DNA of 64,000 bases from the NCBI GenBank assembly GCA_963678675.1, contig OY783195.1, positions 2,304,001 to 2,368,000 of the forward strand. The letters run 5' to 3'. Position 1 is the stretch's first letter. Every line of letters begins with the position of its first letter. The DNA comes from Xiphydria camelus. Its lineage: Eukaryota; Arthropoda; Insecta; Hymenoptera; Xiphydriidae. The notes under the pieces are model-generated. The model saw only the letters and a list, made by a program, of their open reading frames with translations, ran no database searches and was not told where the DNA came from. Both the position numbers and the translations under genes were made by a program. Below, in pieces: positions 1 through 10,000 of the stretch.

Positions 1-164
1 AAACGGCCCAGCAACTATCCACACAACAAAATATAACAACGTACGTCGAGGAAGGTATAGCATTTCTAGAAATGCGACAAGAATTTTGGCGACAACAGCT
101 AGCAAGGTCAACGACTCGTCATCGTTCTTCTCAACGAAAGAAATTACCATTAAAGATGGATTAA
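1..164 (+). CDS. C-terminal end of an unrecognised protein (gene truncated by window edge)
   Basis: An open frame runs from the first bases (frame at base 3) to a TAA at 162-164 and gives about 53 residues ending in a basic tail with the residues RKKLPLKMD. The stretch is hydrophilic and looks helical, with a YVEEGIAFLEMRQEFWRQQL segment followed by an Arg/Ser/Thr-rich tail. A polyadenylation signal AATAAA at 409-414 fits a short 3' UTR. The family cannot be named from this fragment. The tail resembles the ends of many insect Myb/SANT- or MADF-type nuclear proteins in style only. It could also be a chance open frame, but the natural composition and the nearby poly(A) signal favour a real last exon. 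Confidence 0.5.
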   Translation, partial: TAQQLSTQQNITTYVEEGIAFLEMRQEFWRQQLARSTTRHRSSQRKKLPLKMD

Positions 165-408
165 CTATTTAACGTATCATAAAATATCGTGAATATAACA
201 TTGAGTAGTAGCAATTCTGGGTAGAGGCTCTATACAGTAAAATTCTCTAATAGTATAAGACTCAAGTACAGGCGGTGTGGGAACTGAAGTTTAGATTAGA
301 CACATCTCATGCCCCTCCATGGAGTTAGCAATTTAGAAGAATATATAATATTATCTTTATTTCAACAGAATTGTGTATATAAAATACAGTGTATGTAAGA
401 GGTACCTT

Positions 409-414
409 AATAAA
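409..414 (+). terminator. Poly(A) signal AATAAA of the left-edge gene
   Basis: A canonical AATAAA lies about 245 bp after the TAA at 162-164, followed by a T-rich stretch. It is the first good polyadenylation hexamer after that stop. Confidence 0.45.
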
Positions 415-692
415 TATTTTGTATATTTAAACTTGTTTATATTTAACGCATCATTACTGAATTGTGAAACGGTACTCATCTTAACTTTGACCCTAATTCT
501 AATGCAACTTGTTCGTGATGCATTTAGATAAAATGATGTATCAGTTGCTTGAATTACATTGATGACATTAGGACATTAAATTACAATCTCGCCTTTCTAT
601 AAATCTCCCATAATTAAGCTCCTCTTGTTTGATTAAATATTGTTGTCCTCCTTAGCTAATAAATCATTTCGCTTCTGGAGTTTACTCCATTT

Positions 693-893
693 TAGGATAA
701 AGTGATGCCATATTCTGACTAGCTTCGACCACGAATATTTTGTTACCTATGTATTTTTTGCCAATATTGATATAATCCTTTTTTGTAGATCGAAGTGTGA
801 TTTTCTAAAATTGTTATACCAATTTAGCCAAAAAGTTTACACATAACGAGATAATCCTGGTCGAAACTGGTTATAATAGAGCCACTCTGTCTA
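693..893. mobile_element. MITE copy 1, TA-flanked, long terminal inverted repeats
   Basis: The left end reads TAGGATAAAGTGATGCCAT and the reverse complement of the right end reads TAGACAGAGTGGCTCTATT. Both run on into CTAGCTTCGACCA and CCAGTTTCGACCA. Both borders carry TA, the target used by Tc1/mariner elements. About 200 bp, no coding capacity. A diverged relative with the same ends lies at 4728-4919. Confidence 0.6.
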
Positions 894-1431
894 TCAATGT
901 TGCGAATGACACAAACCAGCTGCATACTTATTACATACGCATACAATACATATACATGCGTCATTTGTTGAAAAATAGAAGCTAGTGAAGGGTAGCTTAA
1001 TTAATGAAGAGTACTTTTCCTGAGTAAATGAAAAAAAAGGGAGTGCTACTTTAAAATAAGAGCAGAACTTCTTGTCTCCATCTATGGGTCAACAAATTCA
1101 ACTACTAATCAGTCCATTATCAGCTCTGTCTTCGCTTATCAACGTGTTCGGCCTATACCTATGTATAGGTAGATTATTTGTATACATATAGTTGTCTAAC
1201 GTGTTGAGCTCGTATGTGGTTCGTGCAGAGCTCATTCTGTGTCTGTGTTCGTTTTCAAGCATGGATATCAGGTTGACGTTTGATCTTGGCAGTTCTGCAA
1301 CTTGTCAATAAAAAATGGCGATTTAGTCGATTCATTAGATTCCGCTTGTATTTTCGCAGTTATTCGAAGTGTAGGAAAGTACGTCGAGTGCGTGTGAAGA
1401 AATTACCGGTACGCGATTCCGTCAGTGCGCC

Positions 1432-4400
1432 ATGTATTCGACCGGTGGAAATTCAAGAGAATCGCCGGGTGGTTCGGTTATACCAAAGGATGAACCCTGT
1501 CAAGCGATTAACGAAGAAACTGGAGATATTTGCGGGGAGGCAGAGAGCCTGCGAATACTCGAGGAGTTTCGAAAACTCTACGAGACGCGTATCAGTAAGG
1601 TCGAAGAGGAGCCTGAAAACCCTAACGTCGATCGAGTATCTGTAAGTATTTTCCTCGTGCTCCGAGGGATTTTGTAGAAATCAGCCTAAAAATTGGTTTG
1701 ACTCGCGTCGATGGGCTACGTTTCGATCTGACGAAACTATCGTTTCAGAGGAAACTGGAGATCATGATGGACTGGGTTAAAGATTTGGGAGAGCAGAACG
1801 TGATGCTGGTTCGCACTGTAGAAGAACTGGAACGTGCCGCTTGTAGTAGAGTTAAAGTGCTGGAGGAAAGGTTAAAGCAGTCCTCCAATTTGGTAGCTGA
1901 AAACATTTCTCGAGCTCATCAAACCGATGAAGTAGGTCGATCGATGTTCTTTCTGCAGTATGACACTTTGATATTTTAGGTGTTGACTTTTATAAAGGAA
2001 TAATTAATTGGCTCTTATACTTTCAATTAATGATCTTTGCAGACTTTGAGCGTCCTCACGAATCGCGTTTCCCAGCTGGAGAAGGACGAGGAATTCTTGC
2101 AACAAAAGATAGACTTTCTTCAGAGCGATATCAGGGGGTTGTTGGAGCTGATCAGACGTGCGCGCAGGGAAAATTGTTGGAGCCTCGAGGGCATAACGTT
2201 TTTTGAGATTCAGCCTGGCGACATACCCCCTCCCCTTGAGTAAGTCTTCTTAGCTTTAATTCCTGTATGTAATTCGCTAAGAACGATGAACGTTCGTTCC
2301 TATAATTTATTACCGTCATTCGTACTACTTGCAATTTCAATCTCTAATCTTTATTACGACTATATACAGTTCTTATAAAATATTTGAGATTTAATGCGGT
2401 CCTAGAATTTGCATACGTTCGGAATTATTTTTTCGATGGTTAATGGTGCTGGTACCAACATTTTTAAAAGTATATATTTAACATTATGTATCTTAATGTC
2501 TATCTTGTGCGAGATCAAAGTCTCAACGCGTTCCTAGAAATTTGAAACGATTCGGAATTAATTCCTTGATGGTTTTCGGTGCTGGTACTGAAATTTATAA
2601 AAGTGTGTAGATACAGATTGTTACGAAAATACGAATCTTTTATACGAGATCGAACTTTGATAGAATTCTAGAAATTTATTAGGAACGAATCTAATTTTTC
2701 AACGTTTCTCAGTGTTAGTACAAACATTTCTAAAAATACGTACATGATATTGCAGTGATATGCGTCTCGTGTTGAACACTTAAAATACGTTCCTGAAAAT
2801 TCCATGAAAGTTCGTGGTGCTAGTACAAAACTTTCTAAAAGTATAAACATATGACAGAGAAACGAGTTAAAGTTAATGCTGAGAAGACGTAGCCGACCGT
2901 CTTTAATAAGAGAGGAGCACTTATATATTTGTATTTTCAAATAATGAATTTTCGGTTAGACGGTTTTGAAACTGAATGCGTCATGTTACGTAAAACATTT
3001 CGTCGCATAATTCGCTTGTATTTCTATATTTTTCGATACAATATCAATATTTATCTAAAGCAAGTGGAGCTGGAAATTCTTCTTTTCCTTGATCACTCTC
3101 TTTCAAATTCTCTCTTCAAAATTCACTCTCGTAGAACAAACTCCAAAATAAAATGACGCTGGTTGATCCAACGCAGAACTTAGCACATTTACAATTGGCC
3201 TCTGTATTCCATTTCTGTTAATAAATTAATTATCTTGTCGACGGAAAAAGGATTTCTAATTAAAAATTCCTATCCCATCATACCCCATCTTATCCCTATC
3301 TCCATTGTACGACACGGAACCGGGTAATTCGGTAAAAAATATAGCTTATCTACCTTCGCGCTTAATTATGTCGATCTATATTTTCAGTTGTAGCTGTGCC
3401 CAGGTAAATCCGTGTTCAAATCCCGACAAGAAAGTGAGACTAATATTAGAGCTAGGACGTGGTCTTGCCCGGGGACCGGAGTGTCCATCAGGCAGGAGTG
3501 TCTGTGACTGTCCCGATCCTCATCCCGCAATGTGTTTTCCGTGCGAAACCGGCGCGTTGCCCCTCACATTTTAGTTCATCATTAACGCGTTCGATCCAAA
3601 GAAAATCATGCTACTTCTACATTTTCCTACACTTCATTCGGTAAATTCTCTGTTTTGACTCATAAATAAATGGTGGGTACACGTCTTCCGTAGAGACTTT
3701 TAGTATGCTATTTCAATCGTTTCTTATAACTTTTTCGTCGCCGCAATTTTCGTGTAGAAGTAATCTCACCATTCAAGAGTTATACACGATTGCAGGTAGA
3801 CGATTGTAGCTATTGCTTCCTGATTATTCTGGTGTCAATTATAGGCTTATATCGGAGACAGAATATTTCGTACGAAGCTGGCAAACCTATTGTCGAATGT
3901 CTTTAATGTGATATTTGATACAGCTAGAGTTTTTTTTTAATTAGTTCTGTGCCGCAGTATTCTAGTTAATAACAACTGCTATTTCGAATAGGAAACGAAT
4001 GATGTGGAATCCATACAATCTTTGAAACTTCAAGTGGAGCAACTCCAAGAAAGTGAAAAGAAAGCTTTGTTGTGAGTAAGCCATAAGATGAGGTGTATGG
4101 ATAATTTCTAACGCGGCTAGTCATTATTTATCGTTTCTCTAAAAAATTGTCAGATACTATCGCTGCACACGTCGTCACAAAATATTCTTACACCACTCCT
4201 CTTTTTACTTCATCCAATTCAAAATCCTCGCAGATACCAGGCGGAACTTGAAGACAAATTAGCGAGTCTTAACAAAAAAGTACTCTTGAAGGAAGAGACG
4301 TTAAGGAAGTACATTTCTAAACTCCAGAATCTTCGAGATAATCTTAAGAAACGTTCTTCATCGGCGAATCAAATTATTCTCGCTTCCCCTGCAACCAACA

Positions 4401-6454
4401 CCGATCTTGGCTCTGCAGTAAGTTTATTTCCTCGGCTTCTAATGTTTTATATTCGACATTGAGCAAATTCAAATCGTCACAAGGCGTCCGCGACAATCGT
4501 CAATTGAAAGCTGTAATAATACCAAACCCCTTGGCGAAGAATATCCACATTCTCACGCGCTACTGTGAGAAAATTTCAAATACGTATTATGGTATAATAT
4601 GGTTCTAACGGGACCAAGATCAAAAGACCGGATTTATAAGCGATGATACATGTCCATGACGTCAGGATATCGCTGCAGAGTGTTTACAGATCCACACAGT
4701 TATTAGGGATGGACATTACACATAAGGTAGAATGATACTATTCCGATCAGCTTCAATCACGATTATCTCTTCACCTATCGACTTTTGACCTATATTGGTA
4801 TTATTTTTTGTAGATCTAAATATGGTCTTCGAAAGTGTTATATCAATTGTCGCTCAATAGTTCATAGATAACGAGATAATATTAGTCGAAGTTGATCAGA
4901 ATGGTACCACTCCATTCTACATGGATACTGATCCAGAAGTTATCATATTGAGGGTAGATTTAGATGGATATATGATCTCGAGCTAGTAGAGGTATTGCGC
5001 CGTGACCCAAAGTCGATCCAAAATATGGATCTCAGTCAGGAATTACTTGATAGTACCAGCGGTTACCGTCAAGTCGAACTTGTAGTCAGAAGAGTAGTAG
5101 ACTATCCGACGTGACATTTACGATTACCCCCACTGCTGCAAGCATCAAAGCGTTCCACATTACTCGCTTATTTAGCCGAGAATGAAAAATGGTCAATGCG
5201 TTTGACATTATGAAATGTTAGTCTGAATGGAGTGAAAGTTTCACCTTCCGGGGCGGTCGACCGACCGCTACCAATTTTCGGAGTAACATGTTTTCGTCCG
5301 AGCACCCGGAGTTTGTCGTTAGGCATTTCATGTAAAGCAATAATGTTTTTGCTTCGATGAAAGGAAGTTCCCACTGGTACACACAAATACGCCTCTCCAT
5401 TTGACAGTCGACTAAAAAAATTCTCCCTCAATCGCGAGAAATCGTGCGATCGTACAGTGGTACAGTGTTCTTACTCAAGATTCGTGTTACCAATTCAGAT
5501 CGACACAATGGCTGATATCGTGGAAAGTACGTTATCCGCTAAAGATCTAGAAGTTGAGGATGCACAGCGTCGTCTACGCGACGTGGAAGCAAAACTGGAG
5601 GAAATCGTGCACGAGAAAAACCTCGAGTCGGCCAGTTTGCACAGATTTCTCGAGGAGAAGTGCGTCGTGATTCGACAGACAGAATATCGTTTGGCCCATT
5701 TGCAAAAAGTTTGTGCATCGCATTTTTCTCCCTTGCAAATCGTGAGCAGTTGCGCTCACCGCCTATTCACACTTCAGGAATCTGTGGAAACGCGGGACGT
5801 ATTAATTGCGGAAGTGGCGGAGAAGCACGACCTGGTTTTATCCTTGCGCAAGGAAGTCGCCGCCCTCGAGGAGCGATGTCGTCAAATGGACGTGCAGATG
5901 CACTTTAAAGACGACATCATCAAGGAGATGAGAAAGGAGCTAAAGATAGCCAGGTCTAAGGTATAAGCGCCTTTACTCTTGTACATTCGTCAAATCGAAT
6001 AACGAGATTCTTCTTTCAGTCTTCGGTGCCTTTTCATCACATCCCTACGTCGGGTCGTTACCCGAAAATCACAGAAAGCAAATATTCGAATCCCGTGTCC
6101 ATGCTTCACGACAAATTCGTAGAACCACCGTCGCCAGATCTCTTTCCCCGTTCTGGAAGTGGCAAACCGTTGTATCAAGGAATTTCCGAGGGCACGATTC
6201 ACTACTCGAACCTGCCGCAGAATCCCTCCGTGATTGAGACACTCGATGATCTGCCCACAAAAGGGACGAGCTATCCTCGAAAATGTACTCGGAGTGAGAC
6301 TCTCGTAGGGAAGAAACAATTGCGAGAAGCAGACCGAACGATAGTGAAGTCATCTGGCAAGCTGCGGCACTCTGCTAATGAGGGAAACTTGAGACAAGAT
6401 CAACTCACGCACGATTCTAGCCAACCATTGACGAATCTGAAGAGATACAATTAA
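1432..6454 (+). CDS. Coiled-coil protein, short form (9 exons, about 565 aa)
   Basis: Exons read: 1432-1641, 1749-1931, 2043-2239, 3388-3403 (16-nt microexon, putative), 3992-4071, 4234-4417, 5499-5708, 5778-5960, 6020-6454, ending at TAA 6452-6454. All borders are GT..AG and phases agree. The protein begins MYSTGGNSRESPGG and is then largely heptad-like, rich in Glu, Lys, Leu and Arg (for example the stretch around QRKLEIMMDWVKDLGEQN and the exon at 5499-5960). The last exon is not coiled-coil: it is Ser/Pro/basic and ends LKRYN. I do not recognise the family; centrosomal, cytoskeletal or Golgi scaffolds are all possible. Exon 5778-5960 ends in phase 0 and could instead splice to 7006, making this a short isoform of a gene reaching 12904. 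The microexon is the weakest link; it is the only candidate found that restores frame between 2239 and 3992. Confidence 0.62.
2399..2850. repeat. Diverged tandem repeat, period about 130 bp, four units (intronic)
   Basis: Four related units begin near 2400, 2530, 2661 and 2789. Each starts with a variant of TTCCTAGAAATTTG, continues through TTCGATGGTTTTCGGTGCTGGTAC-like sequence and ends near TTTCTAAAAGTAT. Spacing is about 126-131 bp. It lies in the intron after exon 3 of the coiled-coil gene and is not coding. Confidence 0.65.
4728..4919. mobile_element. MITE copy 2, same family as 693-893
   Basis: The left border reads TAGAATGATACTATTCCGAT and the reverse complement of the right border reads TAGAATGGAGTGGTACCATT, continuing into GATCAGCTTCAATC and GATCAACTTCGAC. 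TA lies at both borders. The middle shares TTTTTTGTAGATC and ATAACGAGATAAT with copy 1. It sits in the intron between 4417 and 5499. Confidence 0.6.
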
Positions 6455-7005
6455 CGATAAGATTCTATGAATATTATTACTTATAATATTTTGTTCAAGT
6501 TGCACTCTTGCGTATTAAAGTTCTTTGTTATTTCCCTGTTTTGGTCCTGTTAATATTATTCTCCTAACAAGTATCAGTTACTGCATAGTCAACCTGTCGA
6601 AATTGTCTAATCCGCGGTTTAGAGATACCGCATGAAACCGCTGAATGTATGTTGCATACAAAATCCTGCACGTTTAGGAACTGATACCAGGTCAGCAATT
6701 GCTATACATGGGATATACTAGAGTATTGTAGGTTTGCTAAGTAGAAATATTTTATGAAAAAATCCCATGGTATAGGAAGTCTTGTAATTCGAGGAACCAA
6801 TTATACCAAACTTATTACAGCTATCGTTTCGCGGACGTCTGTGTGTGTCGATTTTTTCTATTCTTGGCAAACACAGAACTCCGATACTACGAGGAATCTT
6901 ACTCCTCAGCCTCTGTAGAGAGTTCCTTATTTGCTGATTAAAATAGTATTTGAAAACACCTGTTGAATAATACGAAGTACTGTTCAGTCTTGAACTGTTA
7001 CGTAG

Positions 7006-10000
7006 GTGAAATCAGATGCTCTCCAATATCGCCCTGTGTTAGAGGAATTTAAAGCGTGTATCGCCGAAGCTGTTTCTACAACGGGTGACTTATGCGAGGA
7101 AATAACCGACGTCGTTGATATATTTAATTGCCGCTATCAGAAGGTTAGTCTGGTGTAACTGCACGCTTTATAAAAGCATGATGTTTAGCGGTCAGGAGGT
7201 ACATCTTAAGATTTCTCTAAATAATTTTGATTCCGAAAATCACAAGCAATTGGTCGATATCTGAAAGGGAGTATAAAGTATCAGTCATTTTATGTATACT
7301 ATAGGGAATTATTTATCTTCCCGCAAAGTCATCTGAGAGAATTCTTGATAGGATAACGGATATAATGAGAATGAATTTATCTCGCTTTTCAGTATTCAGA
7401 GCTAAGCAGTATAATTGATCAGATACAAGAACACTTAGCTTCTACTAGAAAGAACTTATCTGAAGTTATTGATGGATTGAAACTGCAGGTAACGATTACG
7501 TATCGTGTGATACGATTTTACCATTGATCTCAAAATTGCACTACTTAACGTGTGATAAATGGATCCAAAGATATATGATAACATGCAGTATCAGAATAAA
7601 AAATGTCAGAATATTTCATATTATAATACGCGCAATAGGAGGAGCAAAGATCGAGGGAGAATAAGAAAATCGCAAAGGGTGAAATGAAATTAAAGGATAT
7701 GAAGAATATGGTGAATCAAGCGAGATCTGAAATATTCCAAAACGTGGGAAATGTCGAGGATGATAGAGAGGTCTTAAGAATCAATTATATTAGGTGTACA
7801 ACTTTTCTCCCGCCGTTTTTCTCTTCCGACAATATATGTATTAGGAAAACGGCGGAAGCAAAGTTGTACACCTAATATATTATAGTAACAAGTAGCATGA
7901 TAATATTTATATTTATTGAGATAGTTATTAAAATACGCAAATATCTATACATACAGGTTTTCAGTCAATGCGGTAATACGAAAATGCATACATTCGACAA
8001 TTTGCTCGATTCTATAGCTGCAGAAGTTGAACAAGTTCTGCGCGATTTGCAAATACGCGAAGTACTGGTAATGACCCGTGAATTGAAAAACGACCATTGT
8101 AATGCTCTGGTATATTTTTTTGCACAGTTTGGAATAATTTAGAATATGTTTCTAACTTAAGGAGTCGAACGTAACATCGATATTGGTAGAGTTAAAAGAA
8201 CAGCTATGCGCATCAGAATTTAGCTTCAAAGATCTTCAAAGAAAAGCTAACGATATAGTGAGTTCTTCATCACAGCTCTTCTCTATCTGTTATCTTTTTC
8301 GCATAAATAAGACGACTTTTAATAACTACCTGCCGTTTTTTCTCTAGCTATTGGAAAATGATACGTTACAGAGCACATTCCGCAAGAAAATGATGAACTT
8401 GAATAAACTGGGGGAGGAATTTGCAAATGTTTGTAAGAAAATGCAAGATTTATCTGGAATCTGTAAGATTGATAAAGAGCAGGTAATTCGTATATATAAT
8501 TAATGTTATAGTATACAAGAAATTGGAACACTGTTAAATCATCTTTCTACCTGTTTCAGATCGGGATGCGAACGGAAGTAAGAAATCATCTCGAAGGGAA
8601 TCGAGAGCTCAATAAGGGGGTATTAGAAAGGTCGCAAAAATGTTTCAATACATTCGTAAGTGCGTTGATTGAAAGCTTTTTTTCTTCTAGCTAATTTGTG
8701 GATGTAGAATTTATAAAATCGTGTTAGAATAAGACTTAGAAAGCTAAAGTACATTATATTTTGAGACCAAACGTGCGTTGTACCTCTCCCGGCTTTTTTG
8801 TCTATCTTTATCTAGCAGAATTTAATATGTGTTGTTAATAGAAAATTCTACTATTATTTGATTATGTAGAGGGTATCCAAGTCCTTCAAGCTTTTACAAA
8901 ACGCGATACATTCCACGGAGAACGGTCTCCAAGAACTCGGCAATGAATTTAAGAAGCTGGTCAGTATTTGTATGGATCTTCGTTAAACATATATTTTTAA
9001 TGTAAATAAATATTACAGGTGGACGACAAGTCATCCCATTCGTTCATATCTACGGGCTCTGTCGAATCTGCTCTTGATGTGTTACGTAGATACCAAGAAG
9101 GCATGGAGAATTGTATGGTAGAAGTCGAAACACTTCGAAACGCGTTGTCCTCCAAGGAAAAACTCGTAAATATCCGAAATTATTGCGAAATTAATATGTA
9201 CTTTGTACGGTAGATGAAAATATATGCGCGAATTTCTTTCTTGCAGTTAGGAGATAAGGATGAAATCATTATGATACAAAAGGACTCCATTAGAATGACG
9301 CAAGCGGAATTGAAGGACCTTTATCAAAAGGAACGTCAGGTATATGTATAATACGAAGACTTGTTCGATATTTTACGATCTTGCAATTGCATTGTTACAT
9401 TTATTAATTACGTTAGATCGATACTCTTGTCACATCTAAAAATTGTCTCGAAGACAAATACTCTGAAATGAAAAGATTATGGCAAGAAGCGACCGAAGAA
9501 TTGCAGAAACTCAAGTACGATTCTTTTACTCTTCGTCTCCAAACCCAGACGAATTTAATTTAAATACACAAGTCGCGGTTGTCAACTACAAAGTCTCATT
9601 TCACATTGCAGATGTACTTCGAAGGGAAATAGAGTAAAATGTCGAACACAAGGAGTGATGTGTAAAGTAACTACTAAAGATGGCATGTGCATCACTGACG
9701 AATTCGAAAACGAAGTTGATTCCGTCGATTGCTCTGTGCTCGCGACAGTGGAAGAGTTGCAAGGACAATTATACGAGTGTAACTGCCAGGTGACTCAGCT
9801 CAAAACCACGTTAAAGGAGTCTGCACGTGTTAAAGAAGAATTAGAAAGGGGGATCGACACGTTACTTAGAGACAACGAAGACATGAAGAAGCAGTTGCAA
9901 AAATACCAAGTAGACTTTGAAATATTGGACGAGGAGTTGAAAATTGAGAAGGAGAAGCAGGACGAACGTAAAGCTTCCAAAGGAACCGCATGCGATTTAG

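Larger units (their letters stand above)
165..1431. other. Non-coding gap with 3' UTR, a MITE and the coiled-coil gene's 5' region
   Basis: No convincing coding exon was seen. The stretch holds the putative 3' UTR of the left-hand gene with AATAAA at 409-414, a TA-flanked MITE copy at 693-893, and AT-rich DNA leading to the start codon at 1432. An open frame at 1280-1645 overlaps the first coding exon in another frame and is treated as its shadow. Confidence 0.6.

Noticed and set aside
3400..3430. GTTCAAATCCC motif resembling a tRNA T-arm
   Set aside because: No acceptor stem, D-arm or anticodon arm could be built around it.
3305..3574. Cys/Pro-rich ORF in an intron (CSCAQVNPCS...)
   Set aside because: No family recognised, no splice partners for its 3' part, and it overlaps the putative microexon in the same frame.
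5168..5431. 87-aa reverse-strand ORF in the coiled-coil intron
   Set aside because: No homology recognised and another overlapping ORF in a second frame; likely chance or a repeat remnant.
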